Source: a virus. Taken from it: a stretch of 26,091 nt of DNA. Of the stretch, positions 13,367 through 19,493 are shown in pieces. The translations under genes were made by a program, and so were the position numbers. The notes under the pieces are model-generated. The model saw only the letters and a program-made list of their open reading frames with translations. It had not been told where the DNA came from and ran no database searches. How positions within the stretch are numbered: the first letter of the stretch is position 1; every line of letters starts with the position of its first letter. The stretch lies in IMG/VR virus record IMGVR_UViG_3300032675_000124, positions 1 through 26,091 of that record. One strand, 5' to 3'.

Positions 13367-14078
13367 AACAAAGACCAAGATCGGCGTGTTAATAGCAACG
13401 CCGATGCGGGCCCTGACAGGCTTTGCCGAGCAGCACGCCGCCTTCCTTGCCGAGCTTGCCGCGCTTTCGACCGACGAGACCTGCCCGTACGAGTTCATCC
13501 AGGCGGTCGTGACGGGTGGCCGCACGTGGGGCAGGTGCCAGATGATCGCCAACGCCCGCAAGCTGAAGGCCAAAGAATACCCGAACTTGAAGTGGATTTA
13601 CTGGCATGACGACGACGTGGAGCAGAGCGCGGCGGGCCTTCTTCGCCTCCTGTCCCACAAGCTGCCTGTCGTGGGAGCGATGTACACCGTGAAGGGGAAA
13701 GATCCCCACTGGTGCGCCAACTTCCTGCACGAGGTGGAACTCCAGAAGAACGGGCTCCTGCAGGTGTACGAGCTGGCGATTGGGGCGCTTCTCACGCACA
13801 TCGAGGTTTACGACCACATTGAGAAGAAGTTTCCGGCCATCCTCTACACCGACCGCAACACGGGCGAGCGGCATAACGGCTACTTTCAGGAGGTGGTGAT
13901 CGAGCGCGTGCCGTACAGCGAGGACTACTTCTTCTGCTGGCTCCTGCGGCACACGGGGATCGGCATCTTTGCCGATACGGAACTGAAGCTCAAGCACCGC
14001 GACTCGGCCGGCAAGCTCTGGCCCGAGGAGTGGCCGCCCATCCCGATTGACGAAGTCGCCAAAGAGGCGACCGACTAG
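13311..14078 (+). CDS. GT-A-fold glycosyltransferase
   Basis: A 255-residue protein. After a 23-residue lead it shows KIGVLIATPMRAL (23-35), a helix RCQMIANARKLKAKEY (75-90), then IYWHDDDVEQS (96-106), with the Asp100-Asp102 run placed as the DxD metal and nucleotide-sugar motif. VVGAMYTVKG (120-129) and a 'DYFFCWLLRHTGIGIFAD' segment near 205-222 are typical of the acceptor half of GT-A enzymes of the Mnn9/Anp1-like type. There is no membrane segment, so it would act in the cytosol on nucleotide sugars. Sugar and acceptor are unknown. It overlaps the GroES-like gene by 56 bases in a different frame. It is the first gene of the glycan cassette. Confidence 0.75.
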   Translation: MSELTPDLEKKTSSDDLVETKTKIGVLIATPMRALTGFAEQHAAFLAELAALSTDETCPYEFIQAVVTGGRTWGRCQMIANARKLKAKEYPNLKWIYWHDDDVEQSAAGLLRLLSHKLPVVGAMYTVKGKDPHWCANFLHEVELQKNGLLQVYELAIGALLTHIEVYDHIEKKFPAILYTDRNTGERHNGYFQEVVIERVPYSEDYFFCWLLRHTGIGIFADTELKLKHRDSAGKLWPEEWPPIPIDEVAKEATD

Positions 14079-14747
14079 ATGAAGCTGACCGCGATCACCT
14101 GCACGACCCCCGAGCGCGGCGAGGCCATGGAGCTTTGCCGCCTGTACGTTGCGCGGCAGACCAGGCCGCCCGACCAGTGGCTTATCTTGGACGGCCCCGA
14201 GCCCATGCAGAACAAGCTGGCGACGGCCATTGCCGAAGGGAAGGTCGAGGGCGACTACATCATTTTCGCAGAGGATGACGATTGGTTCAGCCCGCATTGG
14301 TTCAAGTGGTGCGAGGACAAGCTCGCCAAGGGCTTCGACATGGTAGGGCAGGGGAACGCCCTCTACTACAACGTCTCCCATCGCTGGTGGTCCAACTGCG
14401 GCAACGTGCGCCACGCCTCGCTTTGCCAAACGGCGATACGCGCCAAGCTGCTCGCCCACGTCTGGAACATCATCACCGACTTCAACTGCCCGTGGATCGA
14501 CGTTCAGCTTTGGAACGTTTACTGCAACAAGTACCTTCACCTGCCGAGCGAGAAGGAAATGCTGCTCGTTGGCATCAAGGGGCTCTGCAAGGGGTACAGC
14601 CGCGAGCACCGTCAGGTGGCCGGCGACTTGAACAAGGTGGACTACGACCTGTCAAAGCTGCGGGAGCTGATCGGCCCTGACGCCGAGAACTACGCGAGCG
14701 CATGGCACGGCGAGGAGGAGATGCTGCGGCTCGCAGGCGCTTTATGA
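14079..14747 (+). CDS. Family 2-type glycosyltransferase
   Basis: A 222-residue protein starting immediately after the previous stop. The N-terminus MKLTAITCTTPERGEAM is the first strand and loop of a GT-A fold. WLILDGPEPMQ (34-44) is the second strand, and YIIFAEDDDWFSPHWF (60-75) holds the EDDDW acidic motif expected to bind the metal and nucleotide sugar. Later segments WWSNCGNVRHASLC and CPWIDVQLWNVY could form the acceptor site. It is shorter than most GT2 enzymes and lacks a membrane anchor. It overlaps the following remnant by 4 bases. Sugar specificity cannot be read from the sequence. Confidence 0.75.
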   Translation: MKLTAITCTTPERGEAMELCRLYVARQTRPPDQWLILDGPEPMQNKLATAIAEGKVEGDYIIFAEDDDWFSPHWFKWCEDKLAKGFDMVGQGNALYYNVSHRWWSNCGNVRHASLCQTAIRAKLLAHVWNIITDFNCPWIDVQLWNVYCNKYLHLPSEKEMLLVGIKGLCKGYSREHRQVAGDLNKVDYDLSKLRELIGPDAENYASAWHGEEEMLRLAGAL

Positions 14748-14895
14748 ACGTGTGCGTAATAGGCCAGGGGGTACTTGCCGCGACGACCAAGGAGGCGTGC
14801 GCGACATCAAGCACATGGAGGCAATAGCCCGTGGCCGCGCCATCCCGCTCCCCATCATCACCCACATCCGCGAATCCAATGAGTACCAAGCCTAG
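14744..14895 (+). pseudogene. Apparent remnant of a broken gene
   Basis: An ATG overlapping the previous stop opens MNVCVIGQGVLAATTKEAC, which looks like the first strand and Gly-rich turn of a Rossmann-type domain, but the frame stops at 14827 after 27 residues. In the frame that ends at 14895, a protein-like stretch continues: GGVRDIKHMEAIARGRAIPL, then PIITHIRESNEYQA, beginning at 14791. The two pieces read like the start and end of one protein joined by a deletion and frame change. Alternatively they are unrelated short ORFs. The end overlaps the next glycosyltransferase start. Confidence 0.45.
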
Positions 14896-15634
14896 CGTCG
14901 AGGTTCACACGCTCCGGTACGGGGACGACTGGCTTGTCCCGTACGTGATCCGGCACTACCTGTCCTTTGCCGACAAGCTGGTCTTTCACGACGCGGGCGG
15001 CGGTGCGCCGATCCCGTTGAAACCCGGCGTCGAGGTCGTCCCGTGGGACTGCCCCGAGGTGAACGATCTCAAGTACGCCGAACTCCGCAACTCCTGCTGG
15101 AAGGGCACAAAGGCGGACTGGTGCATCGTGTGCGACTTGGACGAATTGCTGTACTTCCCGATGGGCGCCGAGGCGACCCTTGCCGAGTACGAGAAGATGG
15201 GGGCCGCGGTCCCGAAGCCCCACGGTTTCGAGATGTTCAGCGAGACCTATCCCACCGGCGGCGGGCAGATATGGGACGAGATCAAGATGGGTGCTCCCGA
15301 CAACAAGTGGTACTCCAAGGCCATCCTGTTCAACCCGCGTCTCGTGTCCGACATGCACTACGGCCTCGGCTCCCACGAGTGCGCCCCCTACCTGCACGAC
15401 GGGCGCTCGTTCCACTGCGGGCAGCGTTGGCCGCACGCGAAGCCCCCGTGCTGGCTTCTCCACTGCCATCACATCGGCCCCGCCGAGGACATCGGAGCCA
15501 AGTACGACGCCAATATTACCCGTATGTGCAAGGAAAACAAGCAGAACCACTGGGGCAACCTTGAACCGGGCCTAAAGCACGTTGCCGACAAGCGCGCCAA
15601 CATTGTTCCCAACCTCCGTCAACTCATACCCTGA
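14879..15634 (+). CDS. Glycosyltransferase, GT2/GT92-like
   Basis: A 251-residue protein from the ATG at 14879; an upstream GTG at 14831 would add 16 residues of low-complexity sequence and is less likely. The strand VEVHTLRYGDDWLVPYVIRH (8-27) and the motif WCIVCDLDELLYFP (81-94, with DLDE as the DxD motif) are characteristic of this glycosyltransferase type. So is the C-terminal block LLHCHHIGPAEDIGAKYD followed by an 'R-x-x-x-x-N-x-x-x-W-G' pattern. It has no membrane segment. With the flanking enzymes it likely adds one sugar of a short glycan. It overlaps the preceding remnant by 17 bases and the next gene by 1 base. Confidence 0.75.
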   Translation: MSTKPSVEVHTLRYGDDWLVPYVIRHYLSFADKLVFHDAGGGAPIPLKPGVEVVPWDCPEVNDLKYAELRNSCWKGTKADWCIVCDLDELLYFPMGAEATLAEYEKMGAAVPKPHGFEMFSETYPTGGGQIWDEIKMGAPDNKWYSKAILFNPRLVSDMHYGLGSHECAPYLHDGRSFHCGQRWPHAKPPCWLLHCHHIGPAEDIGAKYDANITRMCKENKQNHWGNLEPGLKHVADKRANIVPNLRQLIP

Positions 15635-16122
15635 TGGGCTCCGTACGCTTTGGCATCCCGCGTGACTTGGTCCTGGCCCTCAAGGCCAAGTACAACGCGC
15701 ACGACTTCTTTGAGACCGGCACGCTTGAGGGGCACACCTCGGCGTGGGCCGCGGATCACTTCTTTCGGGTTACCACGGTGGACATCGTCGAGCACCCGAA
15801 CGCCCCGGGAAACTTGGACGGCAAGATGAACGTCAAGCGCCACGTCGCGCCGTCCTCCAAGTTCCTGACGACCGAGCATTTCTACTACCCGACGCTTTTC
15901 TGGCTGGACGCGCACACGGACACGGACTGCCCGGTCCTGCTCGAGATCAAGGAGATCAACCGCTCGGACGCCGACCACGTGATCTTGGTGGACGACGTCC
16001 GCCTGTTCGACAAGCTCCCCGACTGGCCGAAGCTGGAGAAGGTCTGCGTTGCGCTGCGCGACGGCGGCCGGCGCGTCACCGAGATCATTGAGGACGTAAT
16101 CATAGCCACCCCATGCCCTTGA
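15634..16122 (+). CDS. Class I SAM methyltransferase-like protein
   Basis: A 162-residue protein starting one base inside the previous stop. FFETGTLEGHTSAWAADHF (25-43) is placed like motif I (the glycine loop that binds S-adenosylmethionine), followed by RVTTVDIVEHP (45-55) with the acidic residue that would hold the ribose. LFWLDAHTDTDCP (about 89-101) and HVILVDDVRLF are later strands with Asp residues of the kind seen in O-methyltransferases with a metal site. It is short for the class but covers the core fold. The likely role is methylation of the glycan built by its neighbours, inferred from context only. Confidence 0.6.
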   Translation: MGSVRFGIPRDLVLALKAKYNAHDFFETGTLEGHTSAWAADHFFRVTTVDIVEHPNAPGNLDGKMNVKRHVAPSSKFLTTEHFYYPTLFWLDAHTDTDCPVLLEIKEINRSDADHVILVDDVRLFDKLPDWPKLEKVCVALRDGGRRVTEIIEDVIIATPCP

Positions 16123-16928
16123 TCGAAGCCGTCATTGGAGGCGGGCTAGGCAACAAGCTCTTTGGTTACTGCTTCGCTCGAGCCTATGCCGAAAAATACA
16201 ACTGCGAGCTACACGTGCAGGGTGGCCTCTATCCGCAGAAGTGGAACATCATCTTTGAGGGCACGGACCATCCTCCGGTTACGCATAATCTTCCTATCCG
16301 GCAATCGTTCGACCTTGAGCAGTGGGACGGGCAAACCGACATACGCATCGAGGGGTTCTGCCAGCACCAAAAGAACCTAATCTACACGAGATCGCAGGTA
16401 AGGGAGTGGCTCAGGTTCAAGCCTCAGGTCGAGTACATGGTGAGCGGGATCAAGACCGTAGAAATCCTCTGCAACCAGCGCCTAGGGGACTATTGCCTGC
16501 CGTGCAACCCGTTCGCATGGGTGAGCCAGCAGTCCTATGTGGAGTGCTGCTGGCGCTACGGGCTCGACCCCAACAAGATCACCTGGCAGGACGGCGACAA
16601 CCACTACCCTTGGCCGGACCATGATGCGTCGCTTTTCAAGCGGCACGAGCACCATGCGGAGTTCGACGAGCGCATGGACTTCCTGCCCGACTTGGTCGTG
16701 ATGATGCGTGCCAAGAACCTGCTGCGCGCCAACTCGACCTTTGGATGGTGGGCGCACGTCCTTGGCAACAATGAGCGCGTGTTCTGCCCCGACGTGACCA
16801 AGGTGGACGCGAACAAGGGAATCGTCGGCCAGCAACGCGTCCCGCAGTTTGTGCCGTTCGTCGAGGGGAACCACATGCCCGTCGTTCCGAACATTCCCTA
16901 TCTGTCCGAGCTTCACCTTGCGCCATGA
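16113..16928 (+). CDS. GT11-type, alpha-1,2-fucosyltransferase-like
   Basis: A 271-residue protein with three GT11 hallmarks in order: GGGLGNKLFGYCFARAYAEK (9-28), matching the family's 'GGLGNQ-x-F-Q-Y' start; NQRLGDY (121-127), in place of the usual HxRRGDY donor-binding motif; and ANSTFGWWAHVLGN (206-219), matching the 'NSTFSWW' motif. Known members transfer fucose from GDP-fucose to galactose by an alpha-1,2 bond. The first position of the donor motif is Asn rather than His and the fourth is Leu rather than Arg, so donor choice could differ. GDP-fucose would have to come from the host. It overlaps the methyltransferase-like gene by 10 bases and the next short frame by 4. Confidence 0.75.
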   Translation: MPLIEAVIGGGLGNKLFGYCFARAYAEKYNCELHVQGGLYPQKWNIIFEGTDHPPVTHNLPIRQSFDLEQWDGQTDIRIEGFCQHQKNLIYTRSQVREWLRFKPQVEYMVSGIKTVEILCNQRLGDYCLPCNPFAWVSQQSYVECCWRYGLDPNKITWQDGDNHYPWPDHDASLFKRHEHHAEFDERMDFLPDLVVMMRAKNLLRANSTFGWWAHVLGNNERVFCPDVTKVDANKGIVGQQRVPQFVPFVEGNHMPVVPNIPYLSELHLAP

Positions 16929-17029
16929 AGGGCGAATTGGTCGTTGCGCACTACAGGGAGAACGTGGCGTGGGAGTTTGAGCGCCTCTGGGCCTATCTCT
17001 GGCGCCCGCAGGACAAGCCCCGCCTCTAA
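16925..17029 (+). CDS. Very short ORF, probably a gene remnant
   Basis: An ATG overlapping the previous stop opens 34 residues, MKGELVVAHYRENVAWEFER followed by a Trp-rich end. The opening 'ELVVAHYREN' resembles the first strand of small glycosyltransferase-like proteins that begin 'V-V-A-x-Y-x-E-x-x-x-W' (DUF3431-like), which are normally about 200 residues. It is therefore probably the left stump of a deleted cassette gene, or a short real peptide. It ends 2 bases before the FkbM gene. Confidence 0.4.
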   Translation: MKGELVVAHYRENVAWEFERLWAYLWRPQDKPRL

Positions 17030-17031
17030 CC

Positions 17032-17661
17032 ATGGACATCCTATCCCACTACAAGCGCGTGATCGAGAACACCGACAATCCGGTTGTCCTGGAGCTGGGT
17101 GCCGCCGAGGGAGAGGACACCGTCCGCTATGTCGAGTGCCTGAAGACGCTTGGCCGTCCCTACCGTTACATCGCCTTTGAGCCTGACGAGCGGAACGTGT
17201 GGCACTTGAACCGCTTGGTCGAGAAGGGCGGATTTGAACTGGTGCCGCACGCCGTAGGGGATCGCAGCGGGCTGGTAGGCTGGCGGGCGTCGAATCACCC
17301 CTATTCAGGCAGCGTCAAGGAACCCAAGGAGCACATGGCCCTATGGCCCCACATCAGCTTTGCACCGCCGTCCCAAATTTACATGGAGGAGCTGGACAAC
17401 GTCGCCGCCCGCATGGGGATCGACAAGGTGGACTGGATATGGTGCGACGTGCAGGGGGCCGAGGACTTGGTCGTCGCGGGCGGGCTAAAGACCTTTGCCA
17501 AGACGCGCTTCTTTTACACCGAGTACATCGAGGCCGAAGCCTACGCCGGCCAGATCGGGCGCGACGAGATCCACCGCCGCCTTCCCGGCAAGTGGCGCAT
17601 AGCCGAGGACTACCGATCTTGGGACAAAGGCGGGGATTGTTTGTTTGAACGCTTGACATAG
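17032..17661 (+). CDS. FkbM-family SAM methyltransferase
   Basis: A 209-residue protein with the FkbM pattern: VVLELGAAEGEDTVRYVE (18-35) as motif I, YIAFEPDERNVWHLN (46-60) as the acidic SAM-ribose motif, ELVPHAVGDRSG as the next strand, and VDWIWCDVQGAEDLVVAGG, the counterpart of the family's 'IKIDVEGAE'. FkbM enzymes are O-methyltransferases often found in polysaccharide and glycan clusters. Here it is the last gene of the cassette and may cap the sugar chain by methylation. Its final codons contain a TTGACA box that could serve the capsid gene downstream. Confidence 0.8.
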   Translation: MDILSHYKRVIENTDNPVVLELGAAEGEDTVRYVECLKTLGRPYRYIAFEPDERNVWHLNRLVEKGGFELVPHAVGDRSGLVGWRASNHPYSGSVKEPKEHMALWPHISFAPPSQIYMEELDNVAARMGIDKVDWIWCDVQGAEDLVVAGGLKTFAKTRFFYTEYIEAEAYAGQIGRDEIHRRLPGKWRIAEDYRSWDKGGDCLFERLT

Positions 17662-17681
17662 GTCACCCGCTGGCAATAGAG
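17653..17681 (+). promoter_or_regulatory. Candidate promoter for the capsid unit
   Basis: A perfect TTGACA (17653-17658) lies at the very end of the FkbM gene. At 17-18 bases' distance only weak -10 matches occur (ATAGAG or TAGAGG, 17676-17682). The box is well placed to drive the capsid gene with a leader of about 130 bases, and a terminator closes the unit at 19490. A weak -10 makes this uncertain. Confidence 0.3.
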
Positions 17682-17707
17682 GTCAGGCAGAGGAAAGCGA
17701 TGGATAC

Positions 17708-17780
17708 CCGCGCATAGCGCGGCCCGGTGGCTCCTCGGACTTACAAGCCGAGAACCAGACCGGATTTCCCGACACTCTGG
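17708..17780 (+). promoter_or_regulatory. Structured leader of the major capsid gene
   Basis: Three inverted repeats follow each other in the 161-base gap before the capsid gene: CCGCGC/GCGCGG at 17708-17722 with a 3-base loop, CTCGG/CCGAG at 17734-17752 with a 9-base loop, and CCAGA/TCTGG at 17755-17780 with a 16-base loop that itself could pair. None is followed by a T-run. The region may be a 5' untranslated leader that stabilises the abundant capsid mRNA or controls its translation. After 17780 the sequence becomes pyrimidine- and A-rich up to the ATG. Confidence 0.4.
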
Positions 17781-17822
17781 CGGTAGGCGGCACAGCTTAA
17801 CGCATTTCCATCACTAATTTCC

Positions 17823-18731
17823 ATGGCAACAGGAGTAGTCACACTACCTCCACATTACGAGCCGGATTTCGATGCCGTTTGGCATGAGATCATGGCTCAG
17901 CAGATCGACCATCGCCTCGCTGGTTACTACATCAGCGATGTCGTCGTCGGCAACTCGAAGCGGTACAGCCAGATGGGTTCGCAGTCCTACGCGATGAGCC
18001 AGAAGACGGCTCGCGCGGCTTGGACGGAACCGTCTGATGTCCCTTCCGCAATCCGCTGGGTGCTCCCCACGGGTTACCAGAAAGCAACGTGGATCGACGA
18101 GGATGACGCGGCCCTTCTGGGCTCGCTCCCCGATCCGCAGAACCAGATTGCGATGAACCACGCCATCGCCGTCAACCGCCTGAAGGACCAGCTGATCATC
18201 AACAACGCGATCGGCGTCAACTTCACGGGTGTCTCGGCCTCGACCCAGACGGCGCTTCCCGCCGCGCAGCAGGTCGGCGTCCAGTTCCCGGGCGCAACGA
18301 ACACGGGCATGACCCTCGCCAAGATACTCCAGGCGCTGTTCATCCTCGATTCCAACGACGTTCCCGAGATGGACCGCGTCATGGTCTACGCCGCGAAGCA
18401 GCTCTACGACCTGCTCCTCAACGTGGATCAGGTTGACTCGGTGCTGTACAACGACGTTCGCGCGCTGATGAAGGGTCGCTTCGACGAGTTCGCGGGTTTC
18501 CGCTGGATTCGCACGCAGCTCCTCCCGACGGTCGGCACGCCGTCCATCCGCTCCTGCATCGCCTACCAGAAGAAGTTTGTGCTTTTGGGCGAGCTGAAGG
18601 GGCAGAGCACGAAGATCGACATCCTCCCGCAGCAGTCGCACGCGATTCAGGTCCGCACGACCTACACCGCCAACGCGACGCGGCTTGAGGAGGCGGGCGT
18701 CGTCCTCATCTCCACGGATGAGACGCAGTAA
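17823..18731 (+). CDS. Major capsid protein
   Basis: A 302-residue protein starting MATGVVTLPPHYEPDFDAVW. The central AMNHAIAVNRLKDQLIINNAIG (113-134) reads as the long spine-like helix, and the C-terminal half (TLAKILQALFILDSNDVPEMDRVMVYAAKQLYDLLL) resembles the A-domain of HK97-fold capsid proteins of podoviruses, where a 'YAAKQLYDLL' phrase is common. It ends EAGVVLISTDETQ. Position downstream of portal and scaffold, length and presence of its own leader and terminator support the call. No Shine-Dalgarno sequence is visible before the ATG. No cleavage pro-domain is apparent. Confidence 0.82.
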   Translation: MATGVVTLPPHYEPDFDAVWHEIMAQQIDHRLAGYYISDVVVGNSKRYSQMGSQSYAMSQKTARAAWTEPSDVPSAIRWVLPTGYQKATWIDEDDAALLGSLPDPQNQIAMNHAIAVNRLKDQLIINNAIGVNFTGVSASTQTALPAAQQVGVQFPGATNTGMTLAKILQALFILDSNDVPEMDRVMVYAAKQLYDLLLNVDQVDSVLYNDVRALMKGRFDEFAGFRWIRTQLLPTVGTPSIRSCIAYQKKFVLLGELKGQSTKIDILPQQSHAIQVRTTYTANATRLEEAGVVLISTDETQ

Positions 18732-18761
18732 CGTGTAACCATCAAATAAGGAACAACTACC

Positions 18762-19415
18762 ATGGCAACTACACGCTACACTCAGAACGTCGCAGTCATG
18801 CAGGCGCCGTTCTCAACGGCTCCCATCGGGGACTACGTCGGTGGCGGCCCGCTCCTCGGGCCGACCTTCGGCGCGTTTCCTGTCCAGTACAACGACGCGG
18901 GCGTGGAGATTGGTCAGGTGCGGGAAGTCACCGCCATCTACCAGCTCTACGGCAACGAGTCGGTCAACGACATCATCAACATCTACCTCGCGCAGCCGGG
19001 AGACATGATCGACCCGGCGTACAGCTCGGTGTCGGGCGGCACAGCCGTCGCCTCGACCCTGACGCTGAACGTGGGCGACGATGACATCACGGGCTACGGT
19101 CTCGTGTCGAGCAATCAGGCTTTCAGCCAGACTGCCCTTCCCGGCATCACGAGCCCCGGTGCCATCACGCCGCAGGGCGCGAGCGCGACCCGGTACGCGA
19201 GCGCCATCGCCGCCGCGGGCACGGCCCCGACCGCCTTCGCGGGCGGTTCGGCGTTCACCGACCCGTACGTCATCGGCACCTACGCCGTTGAGCCGGTGGG
19301 CGGTTCGCCGGGCACGGGCGTCTCGGGCTCGTGGATTCAGGCGACCATCACGGCCATCGTGGGCCAGGTCGCTGGCAAGGTCTTGGTGTTTCGCCTGCGG
19401 GTTGTGAAGCCCTAA
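18762..19415 (+). CDS. Probable head decoration or secondary structural protein
   Basis: A 217-residue protein with a strong ribosome site (AAGGA, 12 bases before the ATG), directly after the major capsid gene. It is low in charge and rich in Gly, Ala, Thr and Ser (YVGGGPLLGPTFGAFPVQY, GGTAVASTLTLNVGDDDITG) with long runs typical of beta structure and an Ala/Gly-rich middle. Such genes beside the capsid gene are often abundant decoration or head-fibre proteins. It ends 25 bases before an intrinsic terminator, so it shares a transcript with the capsid gene. The family is not recognised. Confidence 0.65.
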   Translation: MATTRYTQNVAVMQAPFSTAPIGDYVGGGPLLGPTFGAFPVQYNDAGVEIGQVREVTAIYQLYGNESVNDIINIYLAQPGDMIDPAYSSVSGGTAVASTLTLNVGDDDITGYGLVSSNQAFSQTALPGITSPGAITPQGASATRYASAIAAAGTAPTAFAGGSAFTDPYVIGTYAVEPVGGSPGTGVSGSWIQATITAIVGQVAGKVLVFRLRVVKP

Positions 19416-19440
19416 CAGCCAGTAACACCACAGAGTATAT

Positions 19441-19490
19441 GGGGCACCCTGCTGAGTTGGATCTCTGGGCGGGGTGCCCCTAACTTTTTT
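19441..19490 (+). terminator. Strong rho-independent terminator
   Basis: A 9-bp perfect stem, GGGGCACCC (19441-19449) with GGGTGCCCC (19472-19480), encloses a 22-base loop and is followed by TAAC and six T residues (19485-19490). It would end the capsid transcript. The next ATG begins only three bases after the T-run. Confidence 0.88.
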
Positions 19491-19493
19491 ACA

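Noticed and set aside
13389-14609. 406-codon open frame on the minus strand
   Set aside because: It lies fully opposite two well-supported glycosyltransferase genes, has shadow-like composition (Leu/Arg/Val/Gly-rich) and no motif; long antisense frames are expected in GC-rich DNA.
17701-17790. Possible tRNA with a UAC-like anticodon arm before the capsid gene
   Set aside because: A plausible anticodon loop (CTTACAA) exists, but its stem has an A-G mismatch, there is no T-loop consensus and no 7-bp acceptor pairing at the right distance.
17844-18641. 265-codon open frame opposite the capsid gene
   Set aside because: It is entirely antisense to the major capsid gene, Arg/Asp/Val-rich, with no ribosome site or domain.
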